In this document: positions 24,708-33,000 of the stretch, one piece after another | Position numbering within the stretch: position 1 is the stretch's first letter | Layout: each line of letters begins with the position of its first letter | NCBI GenBank assembly: GCA_009774345.1 | Contig: VSNR01000005.1 | Location: 1 to 36,916 of the forward strand | From: Lachnospiraceae bacterium | GTDB taxonomy: Bacteria > Bacillota > Clostridia > Lachnospirales > Lachnospiraceae | Length of the DNA stretch: 36,916 bases | Reading direction: 5' to 3' | The notes under the pieces: model-generated | Database searches by the model: none | Told to the model about the DNA's origin: nothing | What the model saw: only the letters and a program-made list of their open reading frames with translations | Position numbers and translations under genes: made by a program

Positions 24708-25397
24708 CTATAGCAAATCTTTCGTCTCCACATTGAATACCGACAGATAGACAGACACCACGGCAGCCAAAAACAGCATTGTATAAAATGGCATATTGTT
24801 CATCAGGGTCGCCTTGCCGATATTTCCCTGCGTAAAGCAGACAATGACTACCGACGCGACTATCGCCGCCTTGGAGGACTTCATTTTCAAACCAATCGGA
24901 AGTGCGATAAAGCTGATGCTCACCATCGCCGCCGAACTAAGAACAGCCTCGATCCAGAAGGACAGCTCCCCGATTTGAATTTCCACAGCAGTGATGCCTG
25001 TGAAGGATTTTGTCCAAACGAGGACAAGATACAGCACTGCCTTGCTGCACACCATTGCCAAAAAATTAAAAATCCACACCGCACCAACCTTTGCCAGAAT
25101 AATCTTCCTGCGCTTAATTGGATACGAAAACATAAGATTCATGGTCTTTTTTTCGTAAGCGCCCACAATATATGCCGCAATCATTACGCCGGTAAAAATA
25201 ATGTAGGACATATGGACAAACAGCCCCACCGAACTGTCCAGCATCCCTTTTCCATAAGACGCTACTGTCTCCTGCGTCTCTAGTTCCCGCGCTGCCATCA
25301 GTATAAAGACCAGCAGTGCCGCCGTCGTTATCACCGCATTTCGGATATACTTTAAAATATCATTTTTCTTCCATTCCAGTCGAATCAGCTTCATCAT
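24708..25397 (-). CDS. ABC-2 type transporter permease (BcrB-like)
   Basis: A 229-residue integral membrane protein with about six hydrophobic segments (for example VITTAALLVFILMAA near residue 23 and MLFLAAVVSVYLSVF near the end) and a cytoplasmic N terminus with LIRLEWKKNDILKYIRN, as in bacitracin- and lantibiotic-type export permeases. It overlaps the ATPase gene stop. Three start codons are possible (GTG at 25400, ATG at 25397 and 25394); AGGAGG sits 7-13 nt upstream of them. It pairs with the ATPase encoded at 25397-26320 to extrude or detoxify a membrane-active peptide (inference from the family). Confidence 0.85.
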   Translation of the reverse strand: MMKLIRLEWKKNDILKYIRNAVITTAALLVFILMAARELETQETVASYGKGMLDSSVGLFVHMSYIIFTGVMIAAYIVGAYEKKTMNLMFSYPIKRRKIILAKVGAVWIFNFLAMVCSKAVLYLVLVWTKSFTGITAVEIQIGELSFWIEAVLSSAAMVSISFIALPIGLKMKSSKAAIVASVVIVCFTQGNIGKATLMNNMPFYTMLFLAAVVSVYLSVFNVETKDLL

Positions 25398-26320
25398 CAC
25401 TTTGCACCCTCCTCTGTCATTTTCAGGAAATAATCTTCTAAACTTTCCGATTTCCTGCCGATAAAATCAATTGCCACGTTGTTTAATGCCAATGTCTTTG
25501 ACAGCGCACTTGTCTGAATCTGGTCGTCATAGATGCGGATATGATGCTCGTCAACCACCTTGAAATTCTTCAGGTCCAGCTTGTCAGCCAGCACATACGC
25601 CGCATACTTTATATCCGCCGCGGAAAGCTCTATGTACGCGGTATTCATCTCAGAAATCTCCTGCATGGAGCTTTCGCGTATCATTCTACCATGGGCAATA
25701 ATGCCAACTGTGTCCGCAATGCTCTCCACCTCTGAGAGGATATGGCTGGAAATAATCATCGTGATTCCATATTCCACGCACAGCATCTTGAACAAATCCC
25801 GCAGCGATTTCATGCCAGCAGGGTCGAGACCATTTGTCGGCTCGTCAAGCACCAAAAGTTCTGGTCTGCAAAGAATTGCGCGGGCGATGCCAAGACGCTG
25901 CTTCATCCCCAGAGAATACCGCTTCACCTGCTGGTCACCTGCCTCCAAAAGCCCAAGCATCTTGAGAGCATAGTCCACACTGCCGGGCGTATGATAGCCC
26001 ATATATTCACAGTGCAGTCTGAGGTTCTCCCTGCCGCTCATATGCTCATAAAAACACGGAAACTCGATAATGCCTGCCATTCTCTTGAGCACCTCATAAG
26101 AGATCGGCGTCAAGGTTTCCCCAAACAGCTCGATCGTCCCAGAAGTCGGCTTCCAGAGATTTGTGAGCATCTTCATCACCGTCGTCTTCCCCGCGCCGTT
26201 TGGCCCCAGAAACCCGTAGATCTCTCCCTTTTTTACATGGAGACTGATATCCTTTACAAGCTCCCTGCCGTCAATGATTTTCGTCAGCTGGTTCGTCTGT
26301 ATTATATTTGTATTTGGCAT
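25397..26320 (-). CDS. ABC transporter ATP-binding protein (BcrA-like)
   Basis: A 307-residue ATPase: Walker A GPNGAGKTT, signature YSLGMKQRL, Walker B LLVLDEPTNGLDP, and the switch histidine in ISSHIL. The length and the ~80-residue C-terminal extension fit the BcrA-type subfamily linked to bacitracin and lantibiotic resistance. It overlaps the permease gene by a few bases and is followed by the two-component genes, the usual layout of an antimicrobial-peptide response module. The start follows AAAGGAGG by 9 nt. The exact peptide substrate is unknown. Confidence 0.92.
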   Translation of the reverse strand: MPNTNIIQTNQLTKIIDGRELVKDISLHVKKGEIYGFLGPNGAGKTTVMKMLTNLWKPTSGTIELFGETLTPISYEVLKRMAGIIEFPCFYEHMSGRENLRLHCEYMGYHTPGSVDYALKMLGLLEAGDQQVKRYSLGMKQRLGIARAILCRPELLVLDEPTNGLDPAGMKSLRDLFKMLCVEYGITMIISSHILSEVESIADTVGIIAHGRMIRESSMQEISEMNTAYIELSAADIKYAAYVLADKLDLKNFKVVDEHHIRIYDDQIQTSALSKTLALNNVAIDFIGRKSESLEDYFLKMTEEGAK

Positions 26321-26386
26321 CCTAAGTGCCTCCTTTCCCTTGCGTGCGCTTCCTTAAAATAGAGCTTTCCCTCACGCTTTCATATG

Positions 26387-26395
26387 ATTATATCA
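26387..26395 (-). promoter_or_regulatory. Extended -10 promoter of the BcrA/BcrB operon
   Basis: TGATATAAT on the minus strand, a perfect extended -10, about 67 nt upstream of the ATPase start. The -35 region is not conserved. Confidence 0.6.
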
Positions 26396-26409
26396 GCCTT
26401 TATTTTCAA

Positions 26410-26524
26410 AACTGTTGACCAATTCTTACGAATTTCTTTCGCGTCCGCTGTTTTCTTATACAAATTTCTTATACAAATTTTCTTATACAATATATTTTAC
26501 CAATTTTTGTCCTTTTGCGCTATA
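26410..26524 (-). pseudogene. Scar of a deleted relative of the gene at 28073-28633
   Basis: Within the gene-free stretch 26321-26715, positions 26410-26443 match 28064-28097 at 32 of 34 bases, the region spanning the 3' end of the gene at 28073. Positions 26498-26524 match 28685-28711 at 25 of 27, its promoter. Same order and orientation, but only 54 bp lie between them here against 587 bp there. So the body of a paralogous gene has been lost, leaving promoter and tail. The 54 bp include an AT-rich short tandem repeat. Confidence 0.7.
26451..26490. repeat. Short AT-rich tandem repeat
   Basis: TCTTATACA occurs three times at 13-14 bp spacing (26454, 26467, 26481), inside the scar. It may be a product of slippage at the deletion junction. 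Confidence 0.6.
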
Positions 26525-26608
26525 AACTACTACGGAATCCCCCTCACATACCTATCCAATTTTGTTTTATCAAGTGCAAAGAAATCTATTTCATTTTGAG
26601 GGATGAAG

Positions 26609-26617
26609 TGATATAAT
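26609..26617 (+). promoter_or_regulatory. Extended -10 promoter of the SUKH gene at 26716
   Basis: TGATATAAT, a perfect extended -10, about 100 nt upstream of the start codon. The -35 region is weak. Confidence 0.55.
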
Positions 26618-26715
26618 AAAGCCATCGACAAAGAGAATCGAGATATTATAAATTCAAGTTTATCGGGAAACTAAACATAGCGAATTGTTAGGAGATGTCT
26701 AGGAGATGTTATTGT

Positions 26716-27372
26716 ATGAATATATATGACCAGTATGATGCACGAATTGCTTGTATTATGTCCAAGATAGAGAAACTTCGGGGTAGAAAAAAGAGGTTTG
26801 GGCAAGGAATTTTTGAACCAGTATGGGAGCCGCCCTTGACAGAAGAGGAAGTTGCAGCTTTCGAGGCACAAAAAGGTATCCGTCTGCCGGATGACTATCG
26901 ACGTTTCATTACTGCTTATGCCAGTGCTGGGAAACAGCCATTTGGTGAGTTGTATCCACTCTGTCAAACGGAAGGTGTAGCTGAGAAACCTTTAGTTGAG
27001 AAATCCTTTCCATATACATTGAACTCAATTCTCTATTTTCTTTATATGACAGAAGAAGAAATGGACTATTTTTGGGATGAAGGCACACCCTTCATTGCGA
27101 ATCAAGGACTGTTGACATTGTGCCATGAAGGAGATGGAATGTATAGTGTTTTGGTGGTCAATAGTGAAGACCCCGATACTTATGGCACAGTTTGGTACTA
27201 TGATTTGGCGAATGATTTTGGAATTGTTCCCATGTATGACAGGGATACTGGAAAGCCTTTTCATTTTTTGGATTGGTTAGAGTATTGGGTCGATCGGACA
27301 ATGTCTTTAGATCAGGATGGGTACTTTGGCTATGTCGAAACAGTACGCCTAATCCGTCACATCACTGCCTAA
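26716..27372 (+). CDS. SMI1/KNR4 (SUKH) family protein, putative immunity protein
   Basis: A 218-residue cytoplasmic protein. The segment PPLTEEEVAAFEAQKGIRLP followed by DDYRRFITAYASAGKQP is a typical SUKH start, and LLTLCHEGDGMYSVLVVN with GTVWYYDLANDFGIVP and FLDWLEYWVD completes the fold. SUKH proteins neutralise polymorphic-toxin domains. The start is the ATG at 26716, 10 nt after the second of two AGGAGATGT repeats; an in-frame ATG at 26695 sits too close to the first. It converges on and overlaps the SUFU gene by 24 bp. Confidence 0.85.
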   Translation: MNIYDQYDARIACIMSKIEKLRGRKKRFGQGIFEPVWEPPLTEEEVAAFEAQKGIRLPDDYRRFITAYASAGKQPFGELYPLCQTEGVAEKPLVEKSFPYTLNSILYFLYMTEEEMDYFWDEGTPFIANQGLLTLCHEGDGMYSVLVVNSEDPDTYGTVWYYDLANDFGIVPMYDRDTGKPFHFLDWLEYWVDRTMSLDQDGYFGYVETVRLIRHITA

Positions 27373-27960
27373 CTTCTGGTACAGCTCCTCCACCGTGACA
27401 CCCTGTTCATGGACAGCCAGCAGCTCGCTGTCTGTCACACCGATCAACGCCACAAATGAAACGGTTCCGTTTGGTGTCTCGATTGTCCGCAGTTCCTTGT
27501 CAGGAATCGTAATAAACCCTGTAATATTGGACTGCCTCTGTACATCAATCCCCTGTTTCTGCCCAGTGTAAATGTATTCATATGCCTGAAACAATTCCCC
27601 TGACGTAAATGTAATCCGCGCAATCTGCTGCAAGATGCTACAGATACATAGTACTTCTGCCTCCTCATCCGCATAGGCATCCTTTTTTAGCTTGAATTTA
27701 AATTCCATCCCATAACCACTGATTTCTTTTTCATCGGACTCCTTTTCATATAACTCCGTCAACCCAAACGTAACGAAATGCCAGTATTCCCCGCCATCAT
27801 AGATGCTGACACCGTCGAGCGGGTCTTCTCCTCCCAGACACCATTTAATCAGCGTGCCATAATGTTTGGGGTTCTTCTGGTCTGGATAAACCCGCTCACA
27901 TTCCTTCGTAATCGCATCCCAGCCAAATGTCTGTACTCCTCCGTTTTCTCTTTGTTCCAT
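27349..27960 (-). CDS. Suppressor-of-fused (SUFU) domain protein, putative immunity protein
   Basis: A 203-residue cytoplasmic protein with the SUFU domain: GWDAITKECERVYPDQ, then GEYWHFVTFGLTELYEKE and ISGYGMEFKFKLKK. Bacterial SUFU proteins are known as immunity proteins of polymorphic toxin systems, and the family is named after the animal Hedgehog regulator. The frame is open to 28041, but AGGAGG lies 9 nt upstream of the ATG at 27960. Its C-terminal 8 codons overlap the convergent SUKH gene. No toxin is nearby. Confidence 0.85.
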   Translation of the reverse strand: MEQRENGGVQTFGWDAITKECERVYPDQKNPKHYGTLIKWCLGGEDPLDGVSIYDGGEYWHFVTFGLTELYEKESDEKEISGYGMEFKFKLKKDAYADEEAEVLCICSILQQIARITFTSGELFQAYEYIYTGQKQGIDVQRQSNITGFITIPDKELRTIETPNGTVSFVALIGVTDSELLAVHEQGVTVEELYQKLGSDVTD

Positions 27961-28072
27961 AATCCATATCCTCCTAGCTTCAAGTACCAATAGTGTATCA
28001 TAATTTTTATTATAGCACACTTTCTGATTCCGTGTATCCATTGATACTTTTTTCTATCGCCAGAACTGTTGA

Positions 28073-28633
28073 CTAATTCTTATGAATTTCTTTCGCGAGC
28101 TCATAAAGCACTTGTGCAGCGGAGGACCGGTGGATATGCTCATTAAAACACATCACCTGACCTTTCTTTATTTCCAAAACTTTCATGTCTTCATCCTGTG
28201 CAGGCTCATAGCCCAGTATGATATCCCCTATCTGAAAATCGTCATAAAATTGCATCAGCCTTTGAATCAGCTTCTGTAAATTACATTTCAGCTCACTGTT
28301 CTGCATTGAATGGAATTGTTCTTCCAGAAAACTAAGCTCTATATCGCAATCTTCACCATCACAGCCAATCCAGATAAAGACATCTTTCATCTCCATACCA
28401 ATCAGAAGCTTTTTCAGAAAAATATTACAGGTGCGGGCATCCTGAAAATACCCATTCAGGCTCTCTATATCTGAATATGCCATCTCGACCACGGATTGTT
28501 TATCCTGTATGGGACTGCGCCGCAAAAAATGTGAAGAAATGATATCCGACTTATCAAATGTTATGTATCCGCCCACTATTCGATCGAGGTCTGTTTTCCT
28601 GACCTGAGTCAATATTATTTCCATGTATGTCAT
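28073..28633 (-). CDS. Hypothetical protein, 186 residues (immunity-like)
   Basis: I do not recognise the family. A soluble, acidic protein starting MTYMEIILTQVRKTDLDRIV, with IWIGCDGEDCDIELSFLEEQ in the middle and a helical C terminus ending LAKEIHKN. AAAGGA lies 10 nt before the start codon. Its promoter and 3' end are both duplicated about 1.6-2.2 kb away as a scar (26410-26524), showing that this gene had a close relative next to the SUKH gene. Size, acidity and position beside SUKH and SUFU genes suggest an immunity protein, but that is inference. Confidence 0.65.
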   Translation of the reverse strand: MTYMEIILTQVRKTDLDRIVGGYITFDKSDIISSHFLRRSPIQDKQSVVEMAYSDIESLNGYFQDARTCNIFLKKLLIGMEMKDVFIWIGCDGEDCDIELSFLEEQFHSMQNSELKCNLQKLIQRLMQFYDDFQIGDIILGYEPAQDEDMKVLEIKKGQVMCFNEHIHRSSAAQVLYELAKEIHKN

Positions 28634-28680
28634 AAATCTACGGTCCTTTCAGTCCTTTATAATGAATATTTTCTAAATTC

Positions 28681-28689
28681 ATTCTACCA
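28681..28689 (-). promoter_or_regulatory. Extended -10 promoter of the gene at 28073-28633
   Basis: TGGTAGAAT on the minus strand, about 48 nt upstream of the start codon. It overlaps the segment repeated in the scar near 26498-26524, where it reads TGGTAAAAT. Confidence 0.5.
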
Positions 28690-28769
28690 GTTTTTGTCCT
28701 TTTGTGCTATATTTAAGATAGATTGCATCAAACCACATACAATCACTTTGAAAGGAAGGTATCGTTATT

Positions 28770-29012
28770 ATGAGTTATCAGGAAATAGCAAAGAGCATGA
28801 TTGACCGCCTGCCAGATGATAAAATGATATTCGTGATCAATATGCTTGAAGGTCTGGGGGAAATGTCCGGGCTTGACATATACCCGGATTTCAAGCCAAA
28901 TGCAACGACAATAGCGGCTATGGCAGAAACGGACGAAATGATAAGAACAGGCAGTGGTCAGCATTTTGAAGGGTCAACAGAAGAATTATTCTCCCAAATT
29001 CTGGAGGAATAG
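28770..29012 (+). CDS. Type II antitoxin-like protein
   Basis: An 80-residue acidic protein: MSYQEIAKSMIDRLPDDKMI at the N terminus and a C-terminal helix (GSTEELFSQILEE). This pattern is common in clostridial antitoxins that sit directly before a YafQ/RelE-type toxin, and here the following gene begins 3 bp later and looks like such a toxin. The N-terminal part would dimerise and the C-terminal tail would wrap the toxin. AAAGGAAGG lies about 10 nt upstream of the start. The gene appears intact although the toxin is not. Confidence 0.75.
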   Translation: MSYQEIAKSMIDRLPDDKMIFVINMLEGLGEMSGLDIYPDFKPNATTIAAMAETDEMIRTGSGQHFEGSTEELFSQILEE

Positions 29013-29015
29013 CCC

Positions 29016-29300
29016 ATGTTAAAATTAAACCTTACCACACAATTCAAGCACGACTTAAAGCTATGCAAGAAGAGGGGCTATAACATCAATCTGTTAAACG
29101 CCATAGTGAATACATTAAGAATACCAGCAGCACTTCCCCCGAAAAATAAAGACCACTCTTTAAAAGGGAAGTACTGGCACACACTCCGATCTGTTCGGGG
29201 AATAAAAACCCAGAATCACGCTATTTTTACGCAGGAAAGGAAGAACTCTTATGCAGGCTCATATCGTTGTAAAAGCACTGCTGCTCAATCACACTCTTAG
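29016..29300 (+). pseudogene. Truncated YafQ/RelE-type toxin
   Basis: The first 50 residues (LNLTTQFKHDLKLCKKRGYN to KDHSLKGKYWH) match YafQ-type mRNA interferases. Intact members then carry a conserved RECHIxPDWLLIY-type core and an end near HSDLF with the catalytic histidine; here the sequence diverges after about residue 52 into unrelated residues and overlaps the Nudix gene start. The toxin should therefore be inactive. The start follows GGAGG by 8 nt. The 3' part was probably lost in the deletion that placed the Nudix gene here. Confidence 0.7.
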
Positions 29301-29649
29301 AAAAGCACTGTTAATCCGCCGAAATCCTGATGATTTTGGCAACTGGGAGGGACCGGGTGGTGCTGTGGAAGAAAACGAGACTTTGGAAGAAGCGGTCACG
29401 CGGGAAGTTCTCGAGGAAACAGGACTTTCTGTGACTCCTGAACGGATTTTGTATGCTTCAATGGATAACATTCACGGAAAAAAGGTGGTTTTTCTCGTCT
29501 ATCTTTGTTCGACAACAGAAGAAAATGTCCACCTGAGCGGTGAACATGTCGCGTACCGCTGGGTGGACAAAACAGAATGTAAAGCAATGCTCCAAGGCGG
29601 CATTGCAAAGGATTTTAAAAAATATGGGGTCTATGAGCTGGAATGGTAA
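29251..29649 (+). CDS. Nudix hydrolase
   Basis: A 132-residue cytoplasmic protein with a full Nudix box: G-x5-E-x7-REV-x-EE-x-G-L, beginning at GGAVEENETLEE and ending REVLEETGL. It would hydrolyse a nucleoside diphosphate linked to another group, with magnesium bound by the glutamates; the substrate is not given by the sequence. The MutT-like N terminus (VVKALLLNHTLRKALLIRRN) and the length fit small house-cleaning members. AAAGGA lies 9 nt before the ATG at 29251, which is inside the end of the broken toxin frame. Confidence 0.9.
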   Translation: MQAHIVVKALLLNHTLRKALLIRRNPDDFGNWEGPGGAVEENETLEEAVTREVLEETGLSVTPERILYASMDNIHGKKVVFLVYLCSTTEENVHLSGEHVAYRWVDKTECKAMLQGGIAKDFKKYGVYELEW

Positions 29650-29664
29650 AAACCTTATATTCTT

Positions 29665-29982
29665 TTATCTCCAACGTCTACCGCAGCCACGCCCTCGTCC
29701 GCCTCTACCGCAGCCATTTGTGCCGTAATTGTCACAGATTCCGTCTCCGTCAGCGTCCACATAGCCTGCTCCCAGTCCACAGCCGTTTGTGCCATAATTA
29801 TCACAGATTCCATCCCTGTCGGCGTCCACAAACGCGCAGGAAGCACCACAATACGCACAGATGCCATCTCCGTTGACATAGGGATCCTTTGGTTCAACTG
29901 CCGCCTCTGCGGCAAAGACGGTCACACCGCTCATCAAACATGCTGCTGCCATCACTGCAATTCCTGTTCTAAATTTGTTCAT
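29665..29982 (-). CDS. Small secreted calcium-repeat protein
   Basis: A 105-residue protein with a signal peptide (MNKFRTGIAVMAAACLMSGV then TVFAAEAA). The mature part has a half repeat (NGDGICAYCG) and two repeats DADxDGICDNYGTNGCG, each with a DxDxDG calcium-binding loop and paired cysteines. The end is a glycine/arginine tail (GRGGRGRGCGRRWR). It is probably exported and stabilised by calcium or disulfides; the function is unknown. GGAGG stands 8 nt before the ATG at 29982, and the frame's earlier ATG at 30045 lacks a site and would precede the signal. It converges on the Nudix gene, 15 bp away. Confidence 0.75.
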   Translation of the reverse strand: MNKFRTGIAVMAAACLMSGVTVFAAEAAVEPKDPYVNGDGICAYCGASCAFVDADRDGICDNYGTNGCGLGAGYVDADGDGICDNYGTNGCGRGGRGRGCGRRWR

Positions 29983-30051
29983 GCTTATTCCTCCATCCTT
30001 ATACTGATTTACTAACTTCACTATATATACGCTGGAAAAAGTCAAATCCTT

Positions 30052-33000
30052 TCACAAATTCCTTTCATCTCTTTTCTTTAACAATTGTGACGTGTCCAGC
30101 GTCTCCTCAGGCTGTGTGCGCCGTTTTTTCTGCTTTTTCTGATTTCTCATTTTTTTATGAAGCTCCGCTTTCGGTGGCATCCTTCCAGTCGGCTGCTCGC
30201 TTGCTGAGCCTGCATCCGCTGACAGCTCTGTCATATTTTCAGGCATTTTTTCAGGCAGTTCTTGTGCCTTATTGCGTCTGACACCTGCCAGAAACGGCGG
30301 GCGTTTTGGCACATACTGAAAGCGGCGCATCGCCACATCTGCCAGAAACAACATTATCGTAGCGGCTAACAGCCCGTTTGACAGCGGATAACGCTCTCTT
30401 GCTCCTGTTGAAAGGCGTGTCCAGATATTCTCCTTCTCTGTGATGAGCCTGCCATACTGTTCTGCAAATTTCAGATACGCATCCGTACACACATCAAACT
30501 TATATTCGTCCGAAAACTGAACCGCGGCGGCAGTCGTCATCGCATGCTGGAACGCGCCGCCCTCTGTCCTGCGGATATTAAAATGGTATATCCCTGTCTG
30601 CGGCGTGGCAATCTTTGCTGTATAGCTCCCCGGCGCAGAGGCATGAAGCTTCTCTTCTGCTGTCTCTCCTTCGGGGTCAATGACTGTCACCAGAATTTCC
30701 GTTTCACTGTTATAGTCTTTGGCTTGATATGCGATCTGCGTCTCCTCTCCTGCTGTCACCACATCCACGCGGTCCTCCCCCATCGCCGCATTTCCGGCGG
30801 CATAATCTACAATCCGTTTCCAGAGCTGCACATAATCTTCCTGTCCTGCAAAAGCGCCGCTCCACTCTCCGGTGACATCGCTGTTCCACGCCGCAGTCCT
30901 TCCCAATCCATACTGCCACACGGTGAGAATCGGATCTCCTTTTTCGCCGGAAACGATCAATGGATTCGATGCAGTTTTTGGTGTTGCGGCGACATATCCA
31001 TTCAAAGTTGGCCATCCCCGCTCAAAAAGACCGCTTGTCAGCTCATGTCCCCCCTGAACTGACAGGGAAAATACACCGTTTTGGATATAGCTGTCGCTTC
31101 CTAAAAAAACCTCCTGCGCAAAGATTCTTGGAATATCGCTGCTCACATCCGTATAATAGTAGCGCCCATTGCAATTATCTGCCAAATCCTCCAATAGCTT
31201 TAGATCCGCCCGCGCTCCCACCGCCACAGTAGAGAGCGTGATGCCATTCTTGGTATAATCGTCTATGATATCTGAATAATCCTTTGTCTCGCCGATTCCG
31301 TCCGTCAGAAGCACAACATGCCTGATGGACACATCACTCTGCGAAAGCACACTGCACGCCTCACGAAGTGCCGGTTTGATCGTCGTGCCGCCGCCCTCAT
31401 AGATCTGTCGAAGTTCGTCCTTGATCGCCTGCTTGTCATCTGCTGTCCTAAGCGCCGTCTGCCATTGGTACTGACTATCAAAAGTCAGAATGCCCACATA
31501 ATCTGTATCACTTAGTTGATCCACTGCCACTTCCGCGGCGCAGACTGCCATATCCAGATTGCTGATGTGCCTGCCGTCCACCGATCCACTCATACTGCCC
31601 GAGCGGTCAATAACCATGACCATCGCCATAGACGGCATCTCGTTAAAGCTCCTAAGCTCCATGTCCACCGGAAGCACCGTCTCAAGCACGGTATCGCGGT
31701 AGCCGCCCAGCGCAAAGCTGTTTTCCCCGCCGCAGCAGACAAAGCCGCAGCCGTAATCCTTCACATAAGTTTCCAGATTTTTCAGAAAGCCCTCCGGCAG
31801 ATCCTCAATATAGGTATCGACTAAAATAATCGCCTTATACGCCAGCAGTTCGTCGATCGCCTCCGGCGCATTGAGCGCCGAGACGATCTGGTAATTGCAG
31901 CCTGCTGCTTTTAAAACCGCGGCAAATCCCGCAGAATTGACATCCCGCCCTGTTATCACAAGCACCCCCGGCGGCGTCTCCACGATCGAATACGCATTGT
32001 ATGAATCATTTTCTGTACAGGTATCCCCCTGTGCCTGCACCTGTATCCTCAAGCTTTCCATAGAACTGCCCATCCGGCTGCTATCTGTACCTGCCTGCGC
32101 CCCAAACACGAAACGATTGCTTCCCTTATTTAAATGTACCTCGTTTTCGGCAGTCTGGCGGCTGCCATTGTAGATTGTGATAACGGCATTGGTCTCATAG
32201 TTGCTCTCCACCATCACCGTAATCGAATATTTGTCGCCAGGATGAAGATACGCCGGCAGCACCACATTTTCAATATAGGCATCCGAAGCTTCCTCCTCCT
32301 CATATAACAGTGTCAGAAATTCCGTTTCGCTCGCCGTCAACGCCTGCGCCATATTCTGAATGTCGCCCCGCGTCTCTTTTCCATCCGTAAGCATTACCAG
32401 CCGCTTGCCATACTCCGCCGGAATCATCATCAACGCCTTCGACACCGCATCCTCAAAATTCGTGGCTGTCGTCTCCGGCACTGTCATCAGCCCCGCATAA
32501 TGCCGCGCTTGCGTCAAGAACTGCTCGACCAGCGTATTTTTGCCAAACGTGACAATACCATAGACGTTTCCAGAAGGCATCTGACGAATGGTCTCCTCGA
32601 GATAGTTCTCTATATTCTCAATATGGTCTTCGTTACTGTCGGAACAGTCCACCACAAAAACAGTGGCTGTCTGGCTGCTGCCGCGGGAAATCTGTATGCC
32701 CAAGAGCGCAAGGAGCACACAAAGCATCACAATTCCTCTGACGATCCAATAAAATTTCCCTCGATAACGCAGTTGGCGCGCATAGATGATCCACTCTGCT
32801 GCCAAAAACACAAGCGCCAGCATCAAAAAAAGATTTTTGAGCGTCCGTTTCACCTTCTGTATGCCAAGTCCGTCCTCCTCACTGACAGACGCAGCCGCGA
32901 TCCTGCCATCCGACTCTGTGACAGTCTGAAAGCGCACCACATAGTCTTCCTGATACGTATCATTTCCGATACTGTAAAGTCCTGCTTTGGCTGGGCGGCT

